Shown here one piece after another: positions 1 through 10,930 of a stretch of 64,000 nucleotides of DNA. Location of the stretch: positions 248,001 to 312,000 of the forward strand of contig JAAEAF010000101.1 in the NCBI GenBank assembly GCA_011037195.1. The letters are read 5' to 3'. This DNA comes from Triatoma infestans (taxonomy: Eukaryota; Arthropoda; Insecta; Hemiptera; Reduviidae). Below the pieces are notes generated by a model. That model was not told where the DNA came from. It made no database searches and worked only from the letters and a program-made list of their open reading frames with translations. The translations under genes were made by a program, and so were the position numbers. Each line of letters starts with the position of its first letter. Positions within the stretch are counted from its first letter, which is position 1.

Positions 1-194
1 CTTTTTTTCCCAAGCTTCTCGGAAGGAATTGGCTGTGTTTTTTTGTTACTTTTTCCAACGTCGATAGAAATTGGCTGCCGAAGTTGAAGGTGATTCACCA
101 ATATATTTTACAGGACGTGTCAGTGAAAGTAATGCATAGTTGACGTGCGTTTGGAAGCTCAATGGTGGCTATTCGGTGCGGCTGTTAATGGGAT
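1..194. other. no recognised feature
   Basis: Unassigned sequence before the first SINE. I see no coding signal and no repeat shared with the rest of the window. Confidence 0.4.
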
Positions 195-205
195 TATTGA
201 ATCTA

Positions 206-634
206 TTAGATTGTTATTGGGGATTATTACACTGCAACCTGAATGATGTATTGTGGCCCCGGAGCCTCCTCAGTGCACTGCCATCCTCCGAGCAGTGATC
301 TCTAGCTACAGACAACACTGCCAATCACCAGATAGTGAGCTGATTTGGCTTCTAGGAAGAGAAAATTTAAGGGCAGCATGCTGGATTTGAACCCGGAACC
401 TCCGCGTTGCTAATCCAGCGCGCTACCACTGAGCAAATTCCTTCCTTCATCCTTGTTTACGCCAATTACCTAGGGACAGAGAGCCTAGTTTGTGTACTGT
501 GTTTGTCCTGTTTGTAAAGTGTAGATTGTATATAGTTTAAGTGTATTGTGTACTGTTCTGACGATGTGTGTGGAGTACTGAGATGTGGCTATTCCCCAGA
601 TAACTGCATCCACACGTACTCCTAGCAGGCAAAC
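206..634 (-). mobile_element. tRNA-derived SINE, full-length copy
   Basis: This is a minus-strand copy of the window's main SINE family, flanked by an 11-bp target duplication TATTGAATCTA (195-205 and 635-645). Read on the minus strand it runs from the family's 5' block (CAGAACAGTAC, then CTAGGC near a tRNA-like segment) to a tail ending in CCCCAATAACAATCTAA. The tRNA-like segment (about 377-440, minus) contains an A-box-like GCTCAGTGGTAGCGCG and a B-box-like GGGTTCAAATCC, the internal RNA polymerase III promoter elements. It encodes nothing. The tRNA-like block lies near the middle, not at the 5' end. Confidence 0.85.
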
Positions 635-645
635 TATTGAATCTA

Positions 646-739
646 ACTCTATATGGCGAATTTAATGGTGATTAGCCATTACATCATCACATTCCTTTGT
701 TAATCAAAATTCATGAAGGATCAAACCAAGGAAACTTTG

Positions 740-784
<45 letters not shown>

Positions 785-2145
785 ACACACACAAATACAC
801 ACACAACGAACTTTCGCTTCCTCTCACTCTCTCGCGCGCCCTATATTACCAAAATATAAGACCAGTCAATTCAAGGTTGATTTCATACTATATCTTGGAC
901 CAATCAACTTGTCAAATGTTGGCCGAAGGCTTGGACGAATGGCGAAATGTTTACGGTGATTTATTTTGATTCTTTCTTTTAATTCCTCTACATATTAGGC
1001 ATCTGAAAATGCAACGTCTCTGGCCCAAGTAATACAACACAGTTTTTCAAAAACTTTAACGCGAAATCATAATTCAGCCATGAACCTCCTAATAAAGTTG
1101 AAATTGTGTCCAAGTGAAGAGAATAAAAGAAAAAAAATTATTTCTTTATTTATGAACATTTGGAAAAATCTTAAAACATTACTTATTTTATATTAATAAT
1201 AAAAGAATCAATTTAAATGTAGTATAAAAGTTTCTTAAAGTACTGTATAAGTAATAAAAATTTATTCAATTTTGTATGTTATAAAAAAAGAAGTTTTATC
1301 TCCCTTCAAGTAAAAGAGCGCGCTATATAGAAACGTGCGACTGTGCAAAGTCAAGGAATATTTCCCTCTTTTGTAAATTAAAGCTGCCGGTTGGAAGTTT
1401 TGAGTGGGTGAAGTAGGGTGAGTTGCATTGTGTTAAAACTAAGATATAGAAAGGGCCATGAAATACGATAGAAGAGAAGTGAGATTATGGGAGACGCAGT
1501 GGTAAAAGTATTTTAGAGAAAGGGTAGAGAAAACCGGTGGGAAGGGGGTTTAACTTTCAGCTCTCCTCCTGCGTGATGGGTATGCGGAAATAGACGAGTG
1601 TGAGGGAACGTAATCTTACTGTGTAAGCTACTACCAGTAGTTAGTACAGCTAACAGAATACTCCAGTAGTATACTCGTAAACCGCTGATGTAAGCATTTC
1701 GTCCTAGTTAAATTGAGAGCGGGTGTACGAGAGTGAGAGAGTTGCAAGAATTAGGATTGCAACAATGAGTGTTCACTTTTAACACTTTGGAAAATAAAGA
1801 TTTCCTTTTATTATCCCTCTTTTTTTATTTCTATAATTTTAAAAGCAGAAAAGTTACTAAAATATTAAATTTTAAATTATATTTAAATTTATTACTTTAT
1901 TAACATAAATAAATATTAAAAGAAAATGAGAAAACTTTATGAATTATTTAAAATTATGACTTTTTTTTTTTCTTAAAATTTCTTATAAAATCTTTTTCTT
2001 AATAAAAATAATATCAATTAACCTTGCGCAACTGCTGAAGGCACATATATGTGGTCTGTTTACTACAAGTCACGATATGAGCGCTACAGTTACACATTTA
2101 TATTTCCCCCCTCTCTCTCTCACCCTAAACAAATACAAAAAAAAA
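646..2145. other. AT-rich region with (CA)n microsatellite, no gene
   Basis: A (CA)n tract lies at about 746-800. The open frame through it reads as a Thr-His run and is a repeat artefact. The rest is AT-rich sequence with short homopolymers. I recognise no gene or element. Confidence 0.5.
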
Positions 2146-2350
2146 AAAAAAAATCTTGTGTGAAACACTCACACAACTTTTTCTTACTACCGTTTACAAA
2201 ACATAACTAACAAATTTTATAGCTTTTATACCAAAATTTAATGAAATTCGTCCGTGATTTTTTGGAGAAAATCGCGTAAACTGAAAAAAACTTCTCAGTA
2301 AAAACACAATTTCGGCTTATTAATTTTCTTGAAACTCGGGAATTTTGGCG
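2146..2350 (+). repeat. repeat A, 5' fragment
   Basis: Begins with the family's signature GTGTGAAACACTCACAC, followed by ACTTTTTCTTACT and the module with AATGAAATTCGTC and GAGAAAATCGCGTAAACTGAAAA. It stops near ACTCGGGAATTTTGGCG. Complete copies (for example 56084-56815) continue another ~500 bp, so this one is 3'-truncated. Confidence 0.75.
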
Positions 2351-2542
2351 ATTAAACTGTGTTTGGTGTGATATGTGCTGTAGTAGTAGCTTCAGTGGCG
2401 TCAGTGGTTTTGCAAAGGGCTTGTGTGCATGTTTGAGAAAGAGAGAGAAGTATTAGAAATAGAGAATAAGAACCACTTTTAAATAAATAATTTAACTATA
2501 TATTAAATTAGTAAATTTTGCAAGATAGTTATAATTGTGACA

Positions 2543-3093
2543 CTGGAATTAACTAATAAATGCACTGAATGAAATATTTAGTAGCTAGATTGATTTAACT
2601 CAAGATTTACAACTTGAACTGGCACTGATGCTAATAGAGCGATTTCTGAGACAAATGTTCTGGGTGAATGTCTAATTCAGACTGTTTAAAGAATGCTCTA
2701 CTCTAGCGGGAGATTTTCTCTCACCAAATAGTTGGCATTGTCTTACACTAACGGATACTTGTCCTTTTGTCTCTTCAATAGAACTGACCTTAAATTATAG
2801 TATCTGACTCTATTGAATCTTAAATTAACTAATAAATACACTAACTGAAATATTTGGTAGCTAAATTGATTTAACTCAAGGTTTACACTTGAACTGGCAC
2901 TGATGTTAATAGAGCGATTTCTGTGACAAGTGTTCTGGGTGAATGTCTAATTCAGACTGTTTAATGAATGCTCTGCTCTTGCGGGGGATTTTCTCTCACA
3001 AAATAGTTGGCCAAGTCGCATGGCCTTACTCTAATGGTTTCTTGTCCTTTTGTCTCTTCAATAGCACTGACCTTAAATTATAGTACCTGACTC
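2543..3093. repeat. two-unit tandem duplication, ~276-bp period
   Basis: The block starting at TTAACTAATAAATGCACT (around 2550) repeats at TTAACTAATAAATACACT (around 2826). Both units contain GAACTGGCACTGATG, GGGTGAATGTCTAATTCAG and TTGTCTCTTCAATAG and end at CTGACTCT. The copies differ by scattered substitutions and a short indel near 3005-3020. No coding frame runs through both. The origin is unknown; it could be a tandem copy of part of a mobile element. Confidence 0.8.
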
Positions 3094-3229
3094 TAAAATA
3101 CACTACTTTTGAAGGTAATTCATTATTTATTTTCCAAATTTATTTCACTTAAAATATTGTCAAAATTCACTAAACTAGTTTTCCCAATTACTACTTCCAC
3201 TACACAATATGTTTATTTCTAATTAATAT

Positions 3230-3480
3230 TGTCTGGATGGTAGAATTTTATTATCAACTAAGACAGCATTTTAGAGGCAAACATAACCTGCCTCCTCCTT
3301 CAAAAAAGCCCCCTTAAATGACTTAACGAGGATAAATGTTTCAAATAAAAGTTGTAGGTATTTAGATGTGTGTAATTTACACAACATACTTAGTTTAAAG
3401 AAAATCGTTAGAGCTGTTTAAAAGAAAAGAACAGAAAACTGAAAATTTACTTTTCGTAAGCTGAAATTACACTTTAATGG
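3230..3480 (+). repeat. repeat A, diverged middle segment
   Basis: Shares the family's middle module: GGATGGTAGAATTTTAT, TAGCATTTTAGAGG-like text, CCCTTAAATGA, GTTTCAAATAAAAGTTGTAG and TTTAAAGAAAATCGTTAGAGC. Both ends of the family are missing. Confidence 0.6.
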
Positions 3481-3705
3481 AAAACTTATTTGTGGATTGT
3501 CAGATTTATTATTGATTTCAGTATTAACAAAAATTTCAAAATAAATCTTCAACAGTTTAAGGTCAAATTTGAGCAAATACACCTTATGTACCAACACACC
3601 CTATCCACAATTCACATTAACAGATATATGAATGTATAAGTTTTCCTTTATTCCTCAGTAAGAAGGGCACCAAATATTTTCAAAATTTTACACAATTTAT
3701 TGCAA

Positions 3706-4372
3706 ATCTGTTGTGAAACACTCACACAACTTTCCCTTACTTCAGTTTTCAAAATTTTAACTGATAAACTTTATAGTAAGTATACAAAATTTAATGAAAT
3801 TCTTCTGTTTTTTTTGTAGAGAAACTCACAAAAACTGAAAAAATTCAGTACATACTTCCGGTTTACTACTTTTCTTGAAACTTGGTAATTCATCAACATA
3901 TTTAATTCTAATTAATATTGTTTAGATGGTAGAATTTTATAATCAACTGAGATAGCACTGAAATAGAGGAAACCATAACACGTCCTCTCGCGCAAAAGTG
4001 CCCTTAAATGAATTTTTCCGGAGAAAAGTTACAAATAAAAGATATAGTTCATTGTATATGTAGTTGATGTGTAAAGTTTAAAGAAAATCGTTGTAACCAT
4101 TTTTGAGAAAATCACAAAAAAAAAAACTGAAAAAATAGAAAACAAATTCAGTAAAGTGGCACATTTAACGGCTGAAAGATTTTTACGAAAAGTTAATTGA
4201 CAGATCTCCTGGTGGCATTTTAACGAATTATAATGTTTGAACTTACTACAATTTTTCATTTTTGAGATATACCGTCCCACACATACACACGTACACACAG
4301 ACGACTATTTTGAACTCAGGAGACTTCAAAACGGATATTTCGGTGAAAACTGGATATCGATTTTTTTTTTTT
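3706..4372 (+). repeat. repeat A, nearly complete copy
   Basis: Starts with TTGTGAAACACTCACAC and runs through all family modules, including a CA-rich stretch (about 4270-4302) and GACTTCAAAACGGATATTTCGG. The usual 3' end (CTTCCTCTTACTAGGAGTAAGAGAAAG) is absent. The copy instead stops in a poly-T run at about 4361-4378. Confidence 0.75.
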
Positions 4373-5199
4373 TTTTTTGAAGAGGTACAACAACTAAGGT
4401 CCTTTCCCCTGACGTTCAATAAATATATGCACTAAATCACATGTTCTATCCAACCAATCTTTCCAAGTGCAATTTCTGCTCAGATTTTTATTATTATATG
4501 AGATTTTAATGTACGAAGTGGGAGATACCTAGCCGAAACCATACCCTCCTACCTCCTCCTCTCTAGTTTATAGAAGAGGGGGAAAAACCGACGGCGACGA
4601 CTCCACCATCGCATCTCCCCAGACCCGGATCCACCCATTGCCCAACATCGCTGGGTGTCTGTATTCGATATTCCAGCCACCATTTAAACTCTAAACCTAA
4701 ACACTTACACACCATAAACTATTCATTCCAATAAATACATTCACACACATTTGCTAAAAACCTATTTACAATATCTAATTCATTCAAACCAATAAATATT
4801 CCAATCCTAATGAATACTTCATACTCAGCCAATAAATACACACATTAAAAAAAAAAAAAATCCTACCAACTAAACTACTCCGAACTCATTCCCTGGTAAT
4901 CACTCTCACACATAGTAGATACCAAATTGAGCCCCTTCTTTTCCCTTCATAACAATATGAACAAATTTCACCTCAGATTATCATTTCAAATTAAATAGCT
5001 GAATGTCTCTAAGGAATTGTATTGTTTTGCTTACGCTACATTCATCATCATCTAGTGGCGGATTGTTTGGCGTATTCAATTTTTCACTAACATCAGCGTA
5101 TTTTGTGGACATTCAATTAGATAGTGGCAATTTATTGAAAACTTGATGCGATTACAATACTTCCTCTAACAGTAGTTAGAAAAAGTAATACCTATTTAA
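4373..5199. other. no gene; diverged CAATAAATAC-type repeat
   Basis: The region 4680-4850 contains several forms of CAATAAATACATTC, in reverse orientation to similar text at 22500-22920 and 30770-30860, so it is probably a decayed dispersed repeat. The rest is unassigned. Confidence 0.4.
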
Positions 5200-5590
5200 T
5201 TAAAATTCAGCTTATAATTTTCTGTAAACATCCAAACACTTCCAAAATATTTCTTCTGTAATAAATTTAAAAAACAATCGTTGATAAAATAGTTTTCAAA
5301 AAATTGCGCAAACATAAAAAAAAAAAATATTCATATCAGCAAAGTCGCTCTTCTAGTTTTTCGTAACCTTATCTGATCGGTGTACTGATGATGATGGGCT
5401 AATGAATATCAAGTTTAAACTATCTGCGATTCCTCTTTTTTGAAATATTTTATACAGACATAGAGACAGATAAACACAGTACTAATTTTCGTGTTCAGAG
5501 TAACTTAACAATGAATTCTAGATGATAAATCAATTTGAAAAAAAGTAAACATATTTCCTCTTTTAGCAGTAAGACGGAGTAAAAAATCTG
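5200..5590 (+). repeat. repeat A, strongly diverged copy
   Basis: Recognisable from AATCGTTGATAAAAT, a CTTCTAGTTTTTCG-like stretch, GAATATCAAGTTTAAACT and a degenerate end CTCTTTTAGCAGTAAGACGG. Identity to the good copies is low. Confidence 0.45.
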
Positions 5591-6029
5591 GTATATGAAT
5601 TAGCCTCAGGACGTTCTCTTACAACAGTTAATATAATTACAAAATGGACGAAATTGCATTAAACATGAAAATTTTTACTCGGTTGCTTAATTAACATAAT
5701 ATAGACGTAGTGTAGGGTACATGTTGACAAGTACCTCCAGTAGATAGAAACAGAAAGTGTTTACACTGCAGTTCAAAAGAGAGCTCTAAAACATTCCACA
5801 AACTCGAATAACATTTAAAATTAATGACATAGGTTCATCCAACATATTAAAACGAATTTTTCCGAGAAAAATGTTTGAAACCGAAGGGATGATTTTGTAA
5901 CTGTGCAGTTTGCATTCCAAGTTTGTACGAGAAAATTCCAAAAATACTACAAACCTATTCTGTAATGTTGCATTTTCGATTAACCGATTTTTTTCAAACT
6001 TGGAACTCTATCGATGTGTATGTAATAGG
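5591..6029. other. no gene; weak repeat A similarity
   Basis: Unassigned AT-rich sequence. At 5850-6010, AATTTTTCCGAGAAAAATGTTTGAAA and CGATTTTTTTCAAACTTGGAA weakly recall repeat A modules. Confidence 0.3.
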
Positions 6030-6165
6030 AGCCCGTACAAAGGGATCTAAAGCAGAGAGAGACACACACAAAAATTGAGAGTCTCACTCACTAGTTTAGG
6101 CCAGACTAGAGTGTGGGAATCTGCTTAAATACAGCTCCGAGATAGACTTCCAGGAGTCTTGCATC
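6030..6165 (+). repeat. LTR-like repeat, arm 1 of a distant inverted pair
   Basis: Matches the reverse complement of 8120-8290: both hold GATCTAAAGCAGAGAGAG, ACTAGTTTAGGCCAGACT and a TATA-like TTAAATA about 25 bp beyond it. The GGCCAGACT-plus-TATA module also occurs at 54150-54200, with variants at 52545 and 60570. That suggests the promoter part of LTRs, by inference only. Confidence 0.6.
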
Positions 6166-6478
6166 AGTGGTTAAAATAAATTCAAAATCAGGGGTATGCC
6201 AGAATGGTTGGCATAGAAATTAATTTTTGTTTTAGAATTTGAAATGTCAAAGCACATTGGGAAAACGTAATAAATTATCAAAGAATATAAACCTAATAAT
6301 TATCATAATATAATGTCGTGGAATGCAAGGATCAATACCGATTTAGCCGCTTGTTGTAAAAATGGTTGAATGGCCAATTGTTTTCTGAATTAAACCAACA
6401 TGCCTTAGCCGTGGTCCCTTGCTGTTCACATATTTGGCAAACCAGCGGTTTGAAGTATTGTTACCATTAGTGTTAAAT

Positions 6479-6510
<32 letters not shown>

Positions 6511-6519
6511 TTAATTTAA
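6166..6519. other. no gene; (ATT)n tract
   Basis: Unassigned sequence ending in an (ATT)n microsatellite at about 6477-6512, which is probably the A-rich tail of the adjacent minus-strand SINE fragment. Confidence 0.4.
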
Positions 6520-6703
6520 GGCGTGTCAACATCTATGGTCATTGGCGCCCGGAGATTTCTCAGTACACTGCCGGGCTCCGGACAGTGTTCTCTCGTTACA
6601 GACTACACTGTCCATCACCGGAGATTGAGCTGTAGAGGCTCCTAGGAAGAAAAAATCTAAGGGCAGGACAGCTGGATTCGAACTCGTGTCCTCAGCGCGG
6701 GAG
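6520..6703 (-). mobile_element. SINE fragment, alternative 3' subtype
   Basis: A minus-strand 3' portion of the SINE family, including the B-box text GGATTCGAACTCG in complement. Its 3' end reads GCCAATGACCATAGATGTTGACACGCC and then (AAT)n, instead of the CTACAACAATCTAC tail of full copies. The same alternative end occurs at 35577-35725 and 51421-51520, so there are at least two 3' subtypes. It abuts the next SINE head to head. Confidence 0.7.
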
Positions 6704-6747
6704 TATTATTATTATTATTACTTTGCCTTTTCTTATAAGGCCTACTT

Positions 6748-7196
6748 GCCCGCAAGGAGTATCTGTTACAGCAGTAACTTGGAGAGTAGCGACCCCACGG
6801 GTTACCACAGCTCAGTACTTCATGCACTTCGTCAGAACAGAATACAATACACTTTAACTACATTCACTCTACACTTTACAGACAGGGACAAACACAGTAC
6901 ACAAACTGGTGTCACCGTCTCTAGTTAACTGGTGTAAGCCAAGGGAGAAGGATGGGATTAGATCAGTAATGGCACGCTAGACCAGCAACGCGGGGGTCCC
7001 GGGTTTGAATCCAGCACGCGGCCCTTAGATTTTCTCTTCCTAGGAGCCTCTACAACTCACTGTACAGTGATGAACAGTGTTGTCTGTAACTAGAGAACGC
7101 GCTTGGAGGCCGGCAGTGCACTGAGAAGGCGCCGGGGGGGAACAATAGATCTTTGAGGTCGCAGTGCGATAATCCCCTACAACAATCTACATCTAC
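6748..7196 (+). mobile_element. tRNA-derived SINE with perfect 13-bp TSD
   Basis: A 449-bp plus-strand copy between perfect duplications ATAAGGCCTACTT (6735-6747 and 7197-7209). It starts GCCCGCAAGGAGTATCTGTT. The tRNA-like segment is at about 6955-7022 (GATCAGTAATGGCACGC, then GGGTTTGAATCC), and the tail ends CCTACAACAATCTACATCTAC. A related sequence without the insertion lies at 7820-7890 (ATAAGGCCTACTTTGTTTAA), in effect a paralogous empty site that fixes the element's boundaries. It is noncoding; the open frame at 6686-6928 is incidental. Confidence 0.9.
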
Positions 7197-7209
7197 ATAA
7201 GGCCTACTT

Positions 7210-8119
7210 TGTCTGAACTAACAAGTTGGCTGAAGCTGTGGCTTTTTGCCAAAATTAGTGCGCGTTTTATTATTATTTCTGTTAATGCAGTCGCCATTCC
7301 AGTCATTGCTTTTACAGAATTTGCAAGGTGAAAGTAGTTTTGAAATTATGTTTTGCTTTCATCGATTTTTACGATTTACAATTTTTGTTTGCATTCATAA
7401 TGCCAGTGCATACTACCAGCCCAATACTTGCACAGCGATGGCGGTTTATCAATGAACCAGTAATTTCGGGTGTTAACGGGATTTGAATCGTTATATTTAT
7501 TTAAAAGATAAGCAATTGCTTCATCGGCATCGACTTTTTGCTAACTGTCAATAGTGTAAGTGGTCATGTTTTCTATTTTAGCTAAGCGTTCTTTCAGTGC
7601 AATCAAATTACCGCCTATCGGGAGATTTTTTGTTTGTTTTATTTTAAAATTTTGATTATATCGGTTCTTTTCATAAAAGGAAAAGGTCGATAAATTTGAA
7701 ATAGAAGTGTAGAAATATGAAAAAAAAAATATTAAAAATAGAATGTAAATATGTAAATCTGTGAAATCGAAAAAATGAAGATTTATTATTATTACTATTT
7801 ATTGCTATTATTATTATTTTTATTAATGTTATTATTATTACTTTGTCTTTTCATATAAGGCCTACTTTGTTTAATTTGACGATAAGTTTTTGAGGTTGAT
7901 GGCTGAGCTCGGTTTGAAAATGCTGAAACTCCAATGACGAAACGCGAGATTCGAAGACGCCGCCACCAATATAATGGATATGAGAAGGAGAGAATATGGG
8001 TTAGAAAGATAAATGAACACTTGTGGAAGTAATGCTGAACATTTATAATATGGAAAGTAACACAAATGCCTGGATTAATACACATTAGATTTAATGTGGT
8101 AGAGTGAGTAAAGAGGAAG
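7210..8119. other. no gene; paralogous empty SINE site at 7820-7890
   Basis: Apart from the (ATT)n-plus-CTTTGTCTTTTCATATAAGG sequence related to the SINE target, I recognise nothing. The short frames here show no family features. Confidence 0.45.
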
Positions 8120-8290
8120 GTTGTTGATGCGTTGTAACTGCTGTATGAACTGTTGTAAGACTCCTAGAAGACTCTCCCATAGCTCTATTTAAACAGATTC
8201 ACCCACTCCAGTCTGGCCTAAACTAGTGAGTGAGGCTGTCCCATTTTTGTGCCCCTCTCTCTCTGCTTTAGATCCTTCTCTTCAGATCCT
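8120..8290 (-). repeat. LTR-like repeat, arm 2 of a distant inverted pair
   Basis: Reverse-complement partner of 6030-6165. On the minus strand it reads GTTTAGGCCAGACTGGAG and then a TTTAAATAGAG TATA-like site. The 2-kb spacing and inverted order fit two independent insertions or the ends of a rearranged element. Confidence 0.6.
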
Positions 8291-9459
8291 ATTACAGTAT
8301 TAACACTAATTCACCATACAATACACTGGAACTATACACTGAATTATAGTGGTAACATTTCATTTGGAAAACAAATTTTTCTACTCTCTAATCTTTAACA
8401 CTAAATATCCATTAAATTGAGAGATATAATAAACGATAAACAAAGAAAGATCTCTACTTCAGTGAAGAAGACAAGCCTGGTGAATGATAGCTTTAATGAG
8501 CAATGCAAACTTCACATTATTAGAAACATTCATCCACTAATCTTGTTTTCTATTACAAAGGAAGTCACTTTAATATGTAGTGCGGCCCACTTTATCAAAC
8601 CAGGACGTAATAGGAATCTAAAGAAAATACACTCCACTACGGCAGTCTGTTGTGTAAATTATATATGGATCTTTGTCTTCACTACTCTATTATTCATACA
8701 TAGATCTTTCTGTAGTCAGGGATCAGTTATTTCAAGTGTTTTTTTTGTTTTTTTTATATTATTATAATCGTCATTACAAAACAAAGCATAGAATAGTTTA
8801 TTATATTTGTATATAAGACAAAATTAAATGCAAATTAAATTCTAAACTGATTTTATTTTATAAAATTATTCATAAATCTAATTTAAGCAATTTTGTTCTC
8901 AAGCTAAAAAAAAAAAAACATGCAGATCATATATATAAAAAAAAAATCGTATTCAGAGGACCCCAAAACATGTATTTACGATGAAATACAATTTCGGAAA
9001 ATTGATTCAATCCCAAGACTATTCTCTAACAATAATTAATGAACGTAATATATTACAAATCTAACCAGTTTTAATAGGAAAATACCACATATGGTATTTT
9101 CTCTCTCATACATTTTTATTTATATATATTTTGTTTTATCTTTCATTTACCTTAATTATATTGCCTTCTAGTTAGGTTAACATTTTAGGGAAGATTGGTC
9201 AAGATCGGGTCGGTCTGGTACCTGATATTTACCTCCGGCGTTAGACGAACGGTTTCAGAATGGATGGAAGCTCTGGAGGTGAGATCTATTTTAAAACCGG
9301 AGAACATTTGGCACCATCTCTTAGTGAATGGACCACAGTCTTCGAGACTGTGGTTTATTATTCTTTGTTGCATGTTGGATGAGAGGGTACATAATACCAA
9401 CTTGAAATTTGTGACTTCACTTCCAGGTTGGTGTTAAAATGTTCTAAAAAAAACTGGGG
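8291..9459. other. AT-rich, no recognised gene
   Basis: The 116-codon open frame at 8417-8767 shows no domain or family pattern. Frames at 9185-9437 lie just upstream of the RNase-H LINE tail and may belong to the same element, but I cannot align them to a motif. Confidence 0.35.
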
Positions 9460-10130
9460 ATGAGCTTTCTTCTCTATAGGATGTGTTTCTAGTCTGGGTA
9501 CGATGTCACACGGGGATTTTTGGAAATGAAGAGGTGGATAGGTTTGCCAAATTAGGTGCCTCTCTGCCTTTTATTGGTCCTGAGCCTGCTGTTGGCTGGC
9601 GTGTCTTCCGGCACATGTCTGTCAAGCTTCCTGTCATGGACAGCCTCATAGCATTCATCCTTATGGATGAGCTCAGCTGGTTGTCGATAGTCTAAAATTC
9701 TCATCGGGGCTATTGGTGAGGCGTTGCTGTGTCTTTCACGGAACTCTCTCTCGGGCATCTGGTTGGATCCCTTACTGGAAACATCGTGTTTTAATGAACC
9801 TCATCTCTAAGTAATGGGGCTCATGCCGAATCCTCCTTGTAGAGTCTGTGAGACAGAGGAGGAAACACCCATCCATCTGAAGACACATTGCCTGGGTTGT
9901 GAGGAAATTAGGTTCAGGACCAGGATGTCTGTGGCAGAGCATAGGCTATTTCCCTTTAAGGTTATTGACCGATTTATTCGGACTGCGATGAATCTTAGAT
10001 GGATTAGACCCGATCTGGATATTTGTTCTAGACCTGTTTTGTTGTTGTTTTTGTTGGGATAGCTATATGGGCCCAATGGGGCCTTAGATAGCGTAGATTT
10101 TGGCCCTCCCCACAGAATAATATAATAATA
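9460..10130 (+). pseudogene. non-LTR retrotransposon tail: RNase H plus CCHC knuckle
   Basis: The 3' end of a LINE ORF2 of the RNase-H-bearing (I/Jockey/R1-like) type. The frame at 9483-9695 has the RNase H C-terminal pattern VWVRCHTGIFGNEEVDRFAK and then FIGPEPA, typical of arthropod LINEs. After frame changes, 9814-10062 carries a zinc knuckle CX2CX8HX4C (CRVCETEEETPIHLKTHC). A short 3' UTR (TATGGGCCCAATGGGGCCTTAGATAGCG) ends in an (ATA)n tail near 10118-10130. RNase H removes RNA from RNA/DNA hybrids, and the knuckle is thought to bind element RNA or target DNA. The first half of ORF2 is missing and the rest is frameshifted, so it is dead. Related tails are at 54665-55800 and 11139-11203. 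Confidence 0.85.
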
Positions 10131-10930
10131 ATAACCTTAATTATGTATATTTTTCTGTATCAAAGAATTATTATACTATCCTTTATATATATTATATATA
10201 TATATAAGTAATAAATTAACAGTTTACTTATACAATTCGAAAATTCAGAGTTATATAAATTTATAGAGAGAGAATATACATATATATACACACATTAAAT
10301 TAGCCCAATTTTAGGATGACAGTTTAACAGACTTCATTGACAGTAATAAATTATTTTGTGTTTGTATGTCTGACAGTTTGTGTTGTGAATTAGTTTGCAG
10401 GAATGAATGAATATAGATGATTATTTAGGTCAATTTCAGTTTCAATTAAACTGATTTTTCTTTGTCACTTATTATTAAGTATATTAAAATCACTTTCAGT
10501 AAAAGCTGTTTGATATAAATTTAATGAAAAAGGAGTATAAATTGTTAATGAAAATGTATATTAATAATTTCTTAGGTTTATGTTAAAATAGAGGATGTCG
10601 TGCTTTTGAAATAGACATGCCAATTAAAAATTTAAATGAAACAAAAAATTTTTATCTGTATTTTAATGCAATATTATTCCAAAGTCGTTTCAATGACAAA
10701 TATTTAAAAATTAAAATTATTATTAATATTGGAAAGCCCTTGTTTTTTCTTTATAAAAAGGAAAAAACTGCTAAAATAAATTAAATCTGCGTCTCAGAAA
10801 TATACCTAAGCTTTTTTCTTTTAATTTTTACGATTAAATATTATATCTTTGATATCGATAGGAGTACATTTTTTGACTAAGAAATTCCATTAAATAGTGA
10901 CAAGTGATATAGTGGTGGAATTTATTAAAT
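10131..10930. other. AT-rich, no gene; short (TA)n
   Basis: Contains (TA)n near 10185-10206 and AT-rich unique sequence. Nothing else is recognised. Confidence 0.5.

Noticed and set aside
697..969. 90-codon open frame with His-Thr repeats
   Set aside because: The frame is created by a (CA)n microsatellite and has no other coding signal.
8417..8767. Possible 116-aa protein
   Set aside because: No domain, AT-driven composition, ends in poly-Phe; no support beyond lack of stops.
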